Assembly: GCA_015295985.1 (NCBI GenBank)
Contig: DVDX01000018.1
Span: 1-64,000 of the forward strand
Reading direction: 5' to 3'
Source of the DNA: Synechococcus sp. M44_DOE_062
GTDB lineage: Bacteria; Cyanobacteriota; Cyanobacteriia; Thermostichales; Thermostichaceae
Length of the DNA: 64,000 nucleotides
Shown here: positions 1 through 7,785 of the stretch, in pieces
How the letters are laid out: each line of letters begins with the position of its first letter
How positions within the stretch are numbered: the first letter of the stretch is position 1
Program-made: the position numbers and the translations under genes
The notes under the pieces: generated by a model
The model's database searches: none
What the model was told of the DNA's origin: nothing
What the model saw: the letters and a program-made list of their open reading frames with translations, nothing else

Positions 1-100
1 CAGGACAGCGCTTAACTAGAATAGCACTCTTGGGTCAGAACTGCCCCTCAGAAAATCCCCTCAGCCCCCTTTTGGGAGAGAGTCCACAAACAGGCAATGC

Positions 101-1561
101 TTATCGGCAGGCCAGGGCAGCTTCATAAACCCGTCGGTTGGCCGCAAGAGACTTCTCCAAATCCACCAGTGGGCGAGGGTAGTCCACCCCCAATCGAACT
201 CCAAATTGCTTCTGCTCAGCAGTAGTGAGGCGATAGGGCTCGTGGATTTTATCCCCCGGGATCCCGGCCAATTCCGGCAACCAGTGGCGCAGATAGTCTC
301 CGTTGGGATCGTACTCGCGAGATTGCTTGGGGATGTGGAAGTAGCGGAAGCCACGGGCATCATTCCCTACGCCAGCGGTGTAGTTCCAATTGCCGTAGTT
401 GCTGGCCACGTCGTAGTCGATGAGCAGTGACTCAAACCACTCAGCGCCCATGCGCCAGTCGATGCCCAGGTTTTTGGTCAAAAAGCTGGCCACATTCTGC
501 CGTCCCCGGTTGGACATAAACCCAGTAGCCGCCAGCTCCCGCATGTTGGCATCCACCAAGGGGTAGCCCGTCTCACCTCGACACCAAGCCTGGAAGCGCG
601 GCCAATCCTGTTGCCAAGGGATAGGGATCCCTTGGATCCCAGAGGGACGGAACAGTTTAGCGCCGTGCTTGGCCAAGATAAACCGAAAATAATCCCGCCA
701 AAGCAGCTCAAACACCAGCCAGTAGGTGGACTCATTGCGCACCCGCTCCTGCTCATAACGCTTGACCTCGGCATAGACGGTGCGGGCCGAGATACAGCCC
801 AGCGCCAACCAAGCAGAAAGCCGGGAGCTATCGTCGGGATCCAGCATGCCGTTGCGGGTTTCTTTGTAGAGGCGCAGCCGATCCCGATCCCAAAAGTAGG
901 TTTGCAGGCGGGCATGGGCAGCGGTGCTCCCGCCAACGTAGGTGAAGCGAGCCCGCGGATCCCTGGCAGGTGGAGATAGCCCCAGCGAGGCCAAAGTAGG
1001 CAGAGGGCCGGGATCCAAACCCGACGGCAGGGGGGGGATCGAGGGAATGGGCAAGGGATCCCGGATGGGGATGCTTTCCTCGACTTGCTTTCGAAAGCGG
1101 GTGAACAGCTCCGGCAGTTGGGAGAGACAAAAGGGGAGATCCTCAGGGTGGTAGAGGGTATGGCCCCAATCAACCTGCAACCGGATCCCCAGGGGCTGCA
1201 AAGCCCGCTCAACCGCAGCCGCCACCTCCTTCTCCTCAGTGCCCACCTCTTCATGGGCGTAGACTGTCTTGACCCCCCACTCCCGTGCCAAGGTGGGGAT
1301 CACCTGTTCCGGCTGTCCCTGGCAGATCACCAGATCCGAGCCGCGCGACCGCAACTGCTGCCGCAGATCCGCCAAACTCTCCAGCAAAAACTGACCGCGG
1401 AAAGGGCCGGTTCTGGGGCGGAGCCCAAAGGAAGTCTGGCCAAACTGGCGGGGATCCAAGCAATACAGGGGGATCAGAGGGGATCCCTGTTGACAGGCCC
1501 GCGTCAGCGGCTGGTGATCCAGCAGGCGCAAGTCAGTGCGAAACCACAGCAGCACAGTCAT
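101..1561 (-). CDS. cry: CRY-DASH family cryptochrome/photolyase
   Basis: This 486-residue flavoprotein has the photolyase architecture: an N-terminal alpha/beta domain opening with LLWFRTDLRL, then a helical FAD-binding domain from about residue 200. In the second domain the motifs YKETRNGM, WLALGCIS and GFMSNRGRQNVASFL follow the order seen in cyanobacterial CRY-DASH (the Synechocystis sll1629 type) rather than class I CPD photolyases. Family members bind FAD and a folate antenna, repair single-stranded CPDs and may also signal blue light. The ATG overlaps the stop of the upstream HU-like gene by two bases (ATGA), so translational coupling is likely. Length is normal for the family. The family call is firm; the exact activity is inferred. 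Confidence 0.92.
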   Translation of the reverse strand: MTVLLWFRTDLRLLDHQPLTRACQQGSPLIPLYCLDPRQFGQTSFGLRPRTGPFRGQFLLESLADLRQQLRSRGSDLVICQGQPEQVIPTLAREWGVKTVYAHEEVGTEEKEVAAAVERALQPLGIRLQVDWGHTLYHPEDLPFCLSQLPELFTRFRKQVEESIPIRDPLPIPSIPPLPSGLDPGPLPTLASLGLSPPARDPRARFTYVGGSTAAHARLQTYFWDRDRLRLYKETRNGMLDPDDSSRLSAWLALGCISARTVYAEVKRYEQERVRNESTYWLVFELLWRDYFRFILAKHGAKLFRPSGIQGIPIPWQQDWPRFQAWCRGETGYPLVDANMRELAATGFMSNRGRQNVASFLTKNLGIDWRMGAEWFESLLIDYDVASNYGNWNYTAGVGNDARGFRYFHIPKQSREYDPNGDYLRHWLPELAGIPGDKIHEPYRLTTAEQKQFGVRLGVDYPRPLVDLEKSLAANRRVYEAALACR

Positions 1562-1866
1562 TCTGCAGCCACCCTACACGGATCCCGCGGACTCAGGCTT
1601 GGACGCCCCAGCTCAGGGCTGGGAACAAAATGAGGCACATCGGCAGCCGGGATGTGGATGGGGGCCTTGGTGCGCGGGTGATAGGTTTGCCGAGCGGGAC
1701 GATGGCGCAGCGAGAACGTGCCGAAGCGAGCCAGCCGCACGGATCCCCCCTGGGCCAGGCATTGGCTGATGCTATCCAGCATGGCCTCCAGAGCGGCAGC
1801 AGCCATCTCCACCGTCAGGCCATCCACCTGTGCGGCCATCTGGCGGGCCAGCAAACGGCGATTCAA
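1558..1866 (-). CDS. HU/IHF-family DNA-binding protein, divergent
   Basis: The 102-residue product has the HU fold order: two N-terminal helices (RRLLARQMAA to LDSISQCLAQG), the turn SVRLARFGTFSLR that matches the HU signature GFGTF, a beta arm, and the closing segment IPAADVPHF. The arm lacks the canonical RNPQTG tip and reads YHPRTKAP, and a short 15-residue tail follows, so it is a divergent paralogue rather than the main HU. I chose a TTG start (TTGAATCG) because it gives an HU-like N-terminus. The ORF-track ATG at 1956 adds 30 implausible Cys-rich residues that overlap the next gene. The stop overlaps the CRY-DASH start, so the two are probably cotranscribed. Confidence 0.75.
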   Translation of the reverse strand: MNRRLLARQMAAQVDGLTVEMAAAALEAMLDSISQCLAQGGSVRLARFGTFSLRHRPARQTYHPRTKAPIHIPAADVPHFVPSPELGRPSLSPRDPCRVAAE

Positions 1867-1922
1867 ATGGGGAGGAGAAGCCACCGACTGACCCTCCAGA
1901 CAACAGCAACACAGACAGGGGC

Positions 1923-2120
1923 CTAGAGCGCCTCCAGTTCGCTCTCGAAAAACCAATGTCGAGATCGATCGGGAAACTCCAGAATGTAGCCGACACCGCT
2001 GCCATCGACCACACGCCGTGCCAGCACCACAGCCTCTTTACCCACCAGAGCGCTGATGTTGTCTTGTCCGCGATCCCGGACAGAGCGAACTTTGACCTTA
2101 TTGCCAACTTTGATTGCCAT
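1923..2120 (-). CDS. DUF2862-type small cyanobacterial protein
   Basis: This is a 65-residue soluble protein starting MAIKVGNKVKVRSVRDR and ending in a FPDRSRHWFFESELEAL-like segment. It has the small beta-rich look (alternating V/K, one GKEAVVLARRVV strand) of the short DUF2862 proteins conserved in cyanobacteria, whose function is not established. The longer ATG at 2303 in the ORF track runs through a low-quality 61-residue leader that overlaps the opposite-strand gene, so the internal ATG was chosen. It lies 56 bases upstream of the HU-like gene on the same strand and may head the operon leading to the photolyase gene. Confidence 0.7.
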   Translation of the reverse strand: MAIKVGNKVKVRSVRDRGQDNISALVGKEAVVLARRVVDGSGVGYILEFPDRSRHWFFESELEAL

Positions 2121-2273
2121 AGCCGATTCGGCAAAACCGCGAAAAGATTTACCACTCAAGATGGTACGGCAAAAGTCCCCTTGCCGAGATCCCGCCGCAC
2201 CTCTGCTGGAGTTGACCCCGATGGGATTGCTAGAATGGAGCGAGAGTGCTGTGCCCCGGGGAAGACTGCCTCT

Positions 2274-2717
2274 GTGATTGCCCTCTCCCTCAAACCCGCC
2301 CACTGCTCCTGGAGCGTTATCAGCTTTCCCTCCACCCTCTACACCCAGCCCGTCCTTGATCTTCTGATCTCAAAAGTTCCCCCCGCCTGGAGAGCAGAAA
2401 TACGTTTGGGCTTACAAGAAGCGATCATCAATGCCGTCCGCCACGGCAACGGCCTCGATCCTAACAAGAAAGTAATTATCGAGTATGCCAGCTCGGAACC
2501 CTTTTACCAATGGCTGGTGCGGGATCAAGGGCCCGGCTTTCGCCCCCAATGTCAGCTCCACCTCTGCCAACACAGCATCTCGGAAACCCAAGAATCAGGC
2601 CGGGGAATGCTTCTGCTCACCCAAATCTTCGACTTTGTGGAGTGGAATGAAACGGGCAACCAGGTCTATCTGGCCAAGTACATCCATGCCAATTGTCGGG
2701 ATCCCTGGATAGTCTGA
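2274..2717 (+). CDS. RsbW-like anti-sigma/serine-kinase ATPase (HATPase_c_2)
   Basis: The 147-residue protein is a stand-alone GHKL ATPase. The N-box is visible as RLGLQEAIINAVRHGN and the G1 box as VRDQGPGF, with a final ESGRGMLLLTQIFDFVEW segment equivalent to the G2 box. This is the RsbW/SpoIIAB fold that phosphorylates anti-sigma antagonists in partner-switching systems; the partner is not visible nearby. The start was set at GTG 2274 (VIALSLKPAH), which matches the N-terminus I recall for cyanobacterial homologues and has a GGGGAAG ribosome site about ten bases upstream. The ORF-track start at 1830 is read-through. A TAGAAT hexamer at 2231-2236 could be the -10 box. It converges on the DUF3352 gene. 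Confidence 0.78.
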   Translation: MIALSLKPAHCSWSVISFPSTLYTQPVLDLLISKVPPAWRAEIRLGLQEAIINAVRHGNGLDPNKKVIIEYASSEPFYQWLVRDQGPGFRPQCQLHLCQHSISETQESGRGMLLLTQIFDFVEWNETGNQVYLAKYIHANCRDPWIV

Positions 2718-2720
2718 CCC

Positions 2721-4550
2721 TCAATACCACTGCCAGAACAGCTTGCCCATTTGGGTAATCTGACGGCCCTGATCCGGATAGGGAGCCTCAGAAACGGTGA
2801 GGGCTGTGGTGGCGAAGGCAAAGCGCGTGGATGACCAGCGGGATCCCTTTAGTTTGGGCAGCTCCCTTTCCAACAAGAACCCCAGGGATCCATATCCATA
2901 GCCCAGATTGCGGTGGGGCAGGGGAGCCACCAACTTGCGCCAGGCGCGGTCGGCACCCAAGGGGGGATCCGTAAGGGCCGCCTCCAGAGCCGCCAGAGAA
3001 GAAGCCAGGTAGGAATAGCCTTTGCGGTCGGCGTGATACACCTGCGCCGGCAACGGGATCCCCGGCGGCGACTGGGGAAGAGCCTCTGCCACCTGCAATG
3101 ACGGGGATCCTCCTTTCCCACTGACTTCCAGTGGCTCACCCGCCAACACAGGGATCTCCGGTCGATGGGTGGAGCGGTAAGGACTCCGTCCCGCTGTCGC
3201 GACCGGCTGGGGTTCTGACGGCAAGGATCCCGTCTCCCCTGCCGTTGGTTGGATCCATGCGGTGGCGGTGCCGCGCTTCGTTGCCAGAGAGACCACCTGC
3301 CAGCCTTGGGCGCGTACCCGCTCATCCAGATCAAAATATTGCTCCGCAACGCTAACGCGAAAAGGACTCCGTCCCGCTGTCGCGACCGGCTCATCCGGCA
3401 TCTTGCCGACCCACAGCCAGGCTGGATCCCCGTCGCCGGGCAAAAGGGCAAAGGCAAACTCTCCCCCTTCCGGCAACAGGTGCTGCCAGTCCAGCGCCAC
3501 CTGAGATTGCAAGCGCTGCCGCCACTGGCCAGGATCCACCCGCAATCCCAGCAGATTCAGGGGCTGGATCTGCCCCAGGCTTTGCCAAACCGAGGCCAGA
3601 TGGTTTCCAGAAACCAGCGCCAAGGTCTCATCCGGCAGATGCTGAAGGATCTGCGGGCGAAAGGCTTCTGCCATCGGCAAGGAGAACCCGGCAGGCGCAT
3701 GCCAGAGGGCCGCACTTTCGGCCACCAAGCCCTGGAAGTTCACTCCCAACCCCAGCCCTACCGCCTGCAACGTCAGCCCGTCCGGAGAAACCGCCTCTGG
3801 ATTTTGCCAGAAGGCCCAACCCACATGTGCCTCCCGCAGCGGCTGGATCACCTGCTGAAACAGAGGCTGAGCCACCAGAGACAACTGCGGCAATTGCCAA
3901 GCATCGATGGCGGCGCGAATGGCGGCAGGCTGCTCCGCCAACAACACGTATTGCTCGCCGAAAACGGCTGCCGAGAACCCCTGCAGATCCGGAAAAGCGC
4001 TCCGCGCCGCTGACGCGACCGGGCCGCTGGACACCACCTGAATGCCCTTGTAAGTGTCCACCTGTACCGGCCTCCCAGCCAAGCTCTGCCGTTCCCACAA
4101 TAGGTTCAGCTCAAACTGAGAGAGCGCCGCATCCCGTGTTTCCAGGGCAACCAAGGTGCCCCACTCCGGCAAACTGGCTAAGAGGGTGCTCTTTCCCAGC
4201 CAGGGCCGCACCTCCCGCTCAAAATCAAGGGATCCCCCGGCCAGCACGGATCCCAGCCAGCCTGGGCCGTCAGGGGAGAAAAACTTTCGCCATTGCTGAC
4301 GGGTAGCGCGTCGCTGGGGGGCAGGGGTTGCCGCCTGCCAAAACGCTTGCACCTCGTCAAGGGGAACGGCCAACACCAGCAGCGCTTGCGCCGAGCGGGG
4401 GGCCAAGCCCACAATGGGTGGCAGCTCCGGGTGGGCCAGCAACAAAGCCACCGGACTGCGGGTGAGCAGCCATACAACAACCCACACCATCAGGGCGGCC
4501 AGAAGACCCAACCCGATTAGGATCCCGCGCAAGAGTTGCCGTCGTTCCAT
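2721..4550 (-). CDS. DUF3352 domain protein, membrane anchored, with repeat insertions
   Basis: A 609-residue protein with one N-terminal transmembrane segment (LIGLGLLAALMVWVVVWLL) and a long extracytoplasmic part resembling DUF3352, a cyanobacterial family of unknown function. Oddly, three sites in the sequence are encoded by copies of the dispersed hairpin repeat: PVASAARSA (about residue 180), a double site PVATAGRSPFRVSVAEQYF near residue 395, and PVATAGRSPYR near residue 450. All four copies lie in the same orientation and reading frame, so the ORF stays open while Pro/Arg/Ser-rich segments are added. A GAGAG site precedes the ATG. It starts 18 bases after a small upstream ORF, so the two probably share a transcript. 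Confidence 0.8.
   Translation of the reverse strand: MERRQLLRGILIGLGLLAALMVWVVVWLLTRSPVALLLAHPELPPIVGLAPRSAQALLVLAVPLDEVQAFWQAATPAPQRRATRQQWRKFFSPDGPGWLGSVLAGGSLDFEREVRPWLGKSTLLASLPEWGTLVALETRDAALSQFELNLLWERQSLAGRPVQVDTYKGIQVVSSGPVASAARSAFPDLQGFSAAVFGEQYVLLAEQPAAIRAAIDAWQLPQLSLVAQPLFQQVIQPLREAHVGWAFWQNPEAVSPDGLTLQAVGLGLGVNFQGLVAESAALWHAPAGFSLPMAEAFRPQILQHLPDETLALVSGNHLASVWQSLGQIQPLNLLGLRVDPGQWRQRLQSQVALDWQHLLPEGGEFAFALLPGDGDPAWLWVGKMPDEPVATAGRSPFRVSVAEQYFDLDERVRAQGWQVVSLATKRGTATAWIQPTAGETGSLPSEPQPVATAGRSPYRSTHRPEIPVLAGEPLEVSGKGGSPSLQVAEALPQSPPGIPLPAQVYHADRKGYSYLASSLAALEAALTDPPLGADRAWRKLVAPLPHRNLGYGYGSLGFLLERELPKLKGSRWSSTRFAFATTALTVSEAPYPDQGRQITQMGKLFWQWY
3181..3206 (+). repeat. Dispersed hairpin repeat, copy 1 (in DUF3352 gene)
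   Basis: GGAC-TCC-GTCC hairpin followed by the tail CGCTGTCGCGACCGG. It is read on the minus strand as PVATAGRSP inside the DUF3352 protein. Confidence 0.85.
3339..3389 (+). repeat. Dispersed hairpin repeat, copies 2 and 3 in tandem
   Basis: Two units sit head to tail: TTGC-TCC-GCAA with tail CGCTAACGCGA, then GGAC-TCC-GTCC with tail CGCTGTCGCGACCGG. The different arms pair equally well. Both are in frame in the DUF3352 gene. Confidence 0.85.
3997..4022 (+). repeat. Dispersed hairpin repeat, copy 4 (in DUF3352 gene)
   Basis: GCGC-TCC-GCGC hairpin with tail CGCTGACGCGACCGG. It encodes PVASAARSA in the DUF3352 protein. Confidence 0.85.
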
Positions 4551-4568
4551 ATCTCATCTCTCATCTCT

Positions 4569-4865
4569 TCACAACCGTTCTTCCGGCCTATTCTGCAACA
4601 TCCAGGCCAGGTTGTTGCCTGTATCCGCCCCATTAGGCCAGCGTCGGTGGTGGACGGAAGAGGCCAACGTCCATTCAACCAAAACCTCTGGCGAAACGCA
4701 GCGCAGCCACAGTAGTCCTTCTTCTGGAAGGCCCTCATCACCAGCGACCCCCTCAGTCCGCAGCCAAACCGGTGAATTGGCAGGGGCAAGCACTGCCCAG
4801 TGGGGGTACTCTAGAAGGTGTTCTAAGGACTCCGTCCCGCTACTGCGATGAGTAAGTCCGTGCAA
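4569..4865 (-). CDS. Uncharacterised small protein, start disturbed by repeats
   Basis: I do not recognise this protein with certainty. The reading frame from about 4826 down to 4569 looks coding: a soluble, Trp-rich stretch (LLEYPHWAVLAPANSPVWLR, then LVEWTLASSVHHRRWP) with good composition, and its stop lies 18 bases before the DUF3352 ATG on the same strand. The 5' end is unclear because a repeat copy (4827-4852) supplies the residues before LEHLLEYP. The nearest in-frame start is a TTG at 4865, and an ATG at 4931 would lie inside the opposite-strand phosphatase gene. Length from TTG is 98 residues. A repeat insertion may have replaced the original start. Confidence 0.45.
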   Translation of the reverse strand: MHGLTHRSSGTESLEHLLEYPHWAVLAPANSPVWLRTEGVAGDEGLPEEGLLWLRCVSPEVLVEWTLASSVHHRRWPNGADTGNNLAWMLQNRPEERL

Positions 4866-4901
4866 GCAATGGCAAGGACTCCGTCCCGCTACCGCGACCA
4901 G
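4827..4901 (+). repeat. Dispersed hairpin repeats, copies 5 and 6
   Basis: Two GGAC-TCC-GTCC units (4827-4852 and 4876-4901) separated by 23 bases. The first has a degenerate tail (CGCTACTGCGATGAG). They form the 5' ends of the two divergent genes here, and the plus-strand ATG at 4848 lies in the tail of the first unit. Confidence 0.85.
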
Positions 4902-6287
4902 CCTGCCCTGCGCATCTTGATCGTGCGCCATGGTGAGAGCACCTTTAACCTGGAAAATCGTATTCAAGGCCGCTCCGATCTCTCTCGACTCACCCCCACC
5001 GGAGAAGTGCAGGCGCAGCGTGTAGCCGAGGCCCTAGCTGGGATCCCGCTGGATTGCGCCTACTGCAGCCCCCTGTCTCGCGCCCTCGATACAGCTCGCA
5101 TCATTTTAAAAGACCGAGAAGGGATCCCTCTGCACATCACCGATCAACTGCGGGAGATCGACCTGACGGCTTGGGAAGGGCTGACCTTTGCCGAGGTGAA
5201 GGAGAAATACCCCGAAGATTATCATCTGTGGCGGCACCATCCCGACGACCTGGAGCTGGAGGGCCGCTTTCCGGTGCGAAATCTCTGGCAGCAGGCGCAG
5301 GGGTTTTGGGAAATGCTGGCTTTCCATCTGCAATCGGCTTCGGGCCCCTGGAACCATGGAGCGGATCCCTCCCAGAGACAGACCCTCAATATCCTCATCG
5401 TGGGCCACAGTGGCATCAATCGCGCCCTGGTCAGCACCGCCATAGCGCTCCGCGCCGCTAACGCGACCGGACTGGGGCCACACCACTATCACTGTCTTGG
5501 GCAGGATAACTGCGCCATCAGCGTTCTCAATTTTCCCGAGGGCCTGCAGGGGCCCCCACAACTGGAATCTCTAAACATCACCGCTCACCTCGGCCAAGCC
5601 CTACCCAAGCGCAAGCAGGGGATGCGCATCTTGCTAGTGCGGCATGGGGAAACCCAATGGAACCGGGAGCGCCGTTTTCAGGGGCAGCGGGATATCCCCC
5701 TCAATGCCACCGGGGAGGAACAGGCAGCCAAGGTGGCAGAATGTTTGGCCACTCAACCCCTGCAACTGGCCTTCTCCAGCCCCCTAAAGCGCTCCTGGGC
5801 CACAGCCGATGCCATCTGCAGCAACCACAGCAACCTCATTTTGCGCCCAATGCTCGACTTGCAAGAGATCTGCCACGGCGACTGGGAGGGCAAGCTGCAA
5901 AGCGAAGTCGAAGCCGAATACCCCGGCGAGCTGGAGCGCTGGCAACGGGATCCCGCCAGTGTGCAGATGCCCAATGGGGAAAACCTTCACCAGGTGTGGG
6001 AGCGCACTCGCTCGGCCTGGCAGGAGGTTTTGGCGACCACCGCAGCCCAGTTTCCAACACAGGGCACAGCGGTTGTTGTTGCCCACGATGCCATCAACAA
6101 AGCCATCATCTGTCAGTTATTCAACCTTTCCCCCCAAGCCTTTTGGATCTTCAAGCAGGGGAATGGCGCCATTACGGTGATTGACTATCCAGAAGGCAAG
6201 GAGGGTGCCCCGGTTTTGAAGGTGTTGAACCTCACCACCCATCTGTCCGGTCAGATCCTGGACTGCACCACCGCCGGAGCTCTGTAA
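4848..6287 (+). CDS. Tandem histidine phosphatase (phosphoglycerate mutase family)
   Basis: The 479-residue protein contains two complete histidine-phosphatase domains. The first has RILIVRHGESTFN near residue 24 and a second catalytic His in IVGHSGINR near residue 190; the second has RILLVRHGETQWN near residue 260 and VVAHDAINK near residue 410. Two-domain PGM-like proteins occur in cyanobacteria; substrates are undefined, so the name phosphoglycerate mutase should not be taken literally. Shortly after the second His of domain 1, the segment ALRAANATG is encoded by a repeat copy and looks like an insertion relative to what I expect for the family. The first residues (MSKSVQAMARTPSRYRD) also derive from repeats, so ATG 4869 is an alternative start. 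The next gene begins two bases after the stop. Confidence 0.85.
   Translation: MSKSVQAMARTPSRYRDQPALRILIVRHGESTFNLENRIQGRSDLSRLTPTGEVQAQRVAEALAGIPLDCAYCSPLSRALDTARIILKDREGIPLHITDQLREIDLTAWEGLTFAEVKEKYPEDYHLWRHHPDDLELEGRFPVRNLWQQAQGFWEMLAFHLQSASGPWNHGADPSQRQTLNILIVGHSGINRALVSTAIALRAANATGLGPHHYHCLGQDNCAISVLNFPEGLQGPPQLESLNITAHLGQALPKRKQGMRILLVRHGETQWNRERRFQGQRDIPLNATGEEQAAKVAECLATQPLQLAFSSPLKRSWATADAICSNHSNLILRPMLDLQEICHGDWEGKLQSEVEAEYPGELERWQRDPASVQMPNGENLHQVWERTRSAWQEVLATTAAQFPTQGTAVVVAHDAINKAIICQLFNLSPQAFWIFKQGNGAITVIDYPEGKEGAPVLKVLNLTTHLSGQILDCTTAGAL
5445..5470 (+). repeat. Dispersed hairpin repeat, copy 7 (in phosphatase gene)
   Basis: GCGC-TCC-GCGC hairpin with tail CGCTAACGCGACCGG. It is translated as ALRAANATG in the first phosphatase domain. 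Confidence 0.85.
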
Positions 6288-6289
6288 AG

Positions 6290-7636
6290 ATGATCCGCGA
6301 GCTGGCAGGACAAAATGTGTGTCTCCAGAGAGTGCGCCTGTTGGATCCCTTGCGCCAGCGGGATGAAGTGACCGATGTGTGGTTGCAGGAGGGTCGCTTG
6401 CAGGCCACTGAACCAGCAGGGATCCCTGCCGATGTTCCCATCATCGATGGCTCGGGTTGGGTGGTGGGGCCGGGTTTGCTGGATCTGTATGCCTACAGCG
6501 ACGAGAGGGTTGGCAACGATCTGGCCCACAGCCGGGAGACCCTAACCTCTAAGGCCTCTGGCCCGCTGGCGCGACTGGCTGCAGCAGCTCTGGCGGGAGG
6601 CTTTACCCAGGTGGGGCTTCTGCCCACCCCCCTTCCCGGAACTGGCTTATTTCCGGTGCTGGATCACCCGGAGCACCTGAACCGCTACCCCCGCCAACTG
6701 GGGGATCCCCGCTGGCTGCCCTGGGCTGCCCTGAGCGTGGGTGGCCAAGGAGAAACCCCAACCTTCTGGGGAGAACTGGCGCAAGCGGGAGCAGTTGGCT
6801 TTGCAGAGGTTCGGCCACTGCGCTCCTTGGCTTTGGTGCGGCGGGCTCTGGAGTATCTGCGGCTGGAGAACAAGCCCCTACTGCTCTGGGCCTGGGATCC
6901 CACCTTGGCCGGGCAAGGCAGCCTTTATGAAGGGATCTGGGCACTGCGCCTGGGGCTGAAAGGGATCCCTACCAGTGCCGAAACTGCTGCTCTGGCCCGT
7001 CTCTTGGAGGTCATCAGGAGCGTTCCTTCCCCCCCACCCGTGCACATCATGCGCCTGAGCCAAGCCCGCAGCCTGGAGCTGATCCAACAGGCCCAAGCAG
7101 AAGGACTGCCGGTTACCGCCAGCACCACTTGGATGCACCTGATCTTGTCCGAAGAGGCCATCCTTGAGCACCACTACGATCCCCATCTTCGTCTCCTGCC
7201 CCCTCTTCCCAGGGCCAGCGACCGGGAGGCTCTGATTGCCGGGATCCGTTCCGGCAGCTTGGGGATCGCTACGGATCACCACCCCTACACCTACGAAGAG
7301 AAAACCCTGCCCTTTGCCGATGCTCCGCCGGGGGCGATGGGCCTGGAGCTGGCTCTGCCGCTGCTGTGGCACCATTTGGTAGAAACGGGATCCCTGACGG
7401 CGCTGCAACTGTGGTCTGCCCTCAGCCTGTACCCAGCCCGCTGCCTAAACCTAGATCCGCCCACCCTCACCCCCCACAGCGACTGGGTGCTGTTTGATCC
7501 CACCCACCCCTGGACGGTTTCTGCGGCCACCCTCCACTCCCGATCCCAAGCGACTCCCTGGCTGGAGAAAACCCTGTGCGGCAAAGTGCTGCACACCCAT
7601 GCTGAGGAGATCCCCTCCGGCAGCTCCACCCCTTGA
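6290..7636 (+). CDS. Dihydroorotase-like protein lacking the metal HxH motif
   Basis: A 448-residue amidohydrolase-fold protein. Where active dihydroorotases have the metal-binding DxHxH just after the first beta strand, this sequence reads GPGLLDLYAYSDE, so both histidines are absent. A later ATDHHPYTYEEK segment and the terminal barrel features (SALSLYPARCLNL) are kept. This is the pattern of non-catalytic DHOase-like proteins, which in some bacteria serve as partners of aspartate transcarbamoylase; cyanobacteria carry such a paralogue. Whether it has any enzymatic role is unknown. It begins two bases after the phosphatase stop, so the genes are translationally linked. A repeat copy lies 41 bases after the stop. 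Confidence 0.75.
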   Translation: MIRELAGQNVCLQRVRLLDPLRQRDEVTDVWLQEGRLQATEPAGIPADVPIIDGSGWVVGPGLLDLYAYSDERVGNDLAHSRETLTSKASGPLARLAAAALAGGFTQVGLLPTPLPGTGLFPVLDHPEHLNRYPRQLGDPRWLPWAALSVGGQGETPTFWGELAQAGAVGFAEVRPLRSLALVRRALEYLRLENKPLLLWAWDPTLAGQGSLYEGIWALRLGLKGIPTSAETAALARLLEVIRSVPSPPPVHIMRLSQARSLELIQQAQAEGLPVTASTTWMHLILSEEAILEHHYDPHLRLLPPLPRASDREALIAGIRSGSLGIATDHHPYTYEEKTLPFADAPPGAMGLELALPLLWHHLVETGSLTALQLWSALSLYPARCLNLDPPTLTPHSDWVLFDPTHPWTVSAATLHSRSQATPWLEKTLCGKVLHTHAEEIPSGSSTP

Positions 7637-7677
7637 TCCTGAAGAAGGCCGACAAGACCTGTCCGGCGGATGTTTAG

Positions 7678-7703
7678 GGACTCCGTCCCGCTAGCGCGAA
7701 CAG
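7678..7703 (+). repeat. Dispersed hairpin repeat, copy 8 (intergenic)
   Basis: GGAC-TCC-GTCC with tail CGCTAGCGCGAACAG, between the convergent dihydroorotase-like and ileS genes. Confidence 0.8.
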
Positions 7704-7785
7704 AGTCCGCTTGGAGAAAGAGCCAATTCAAAAAATAATGATCAAGACCGAGATCCGCTCGCCTCAGTGGGACGGAATCCTTAAC

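Noticed and set aside
1-100. Gene at the left edge
   Set aside because: Only a stretch with a TAGAAT hexamer near 16-21 is seen; no reading frame can be supported.
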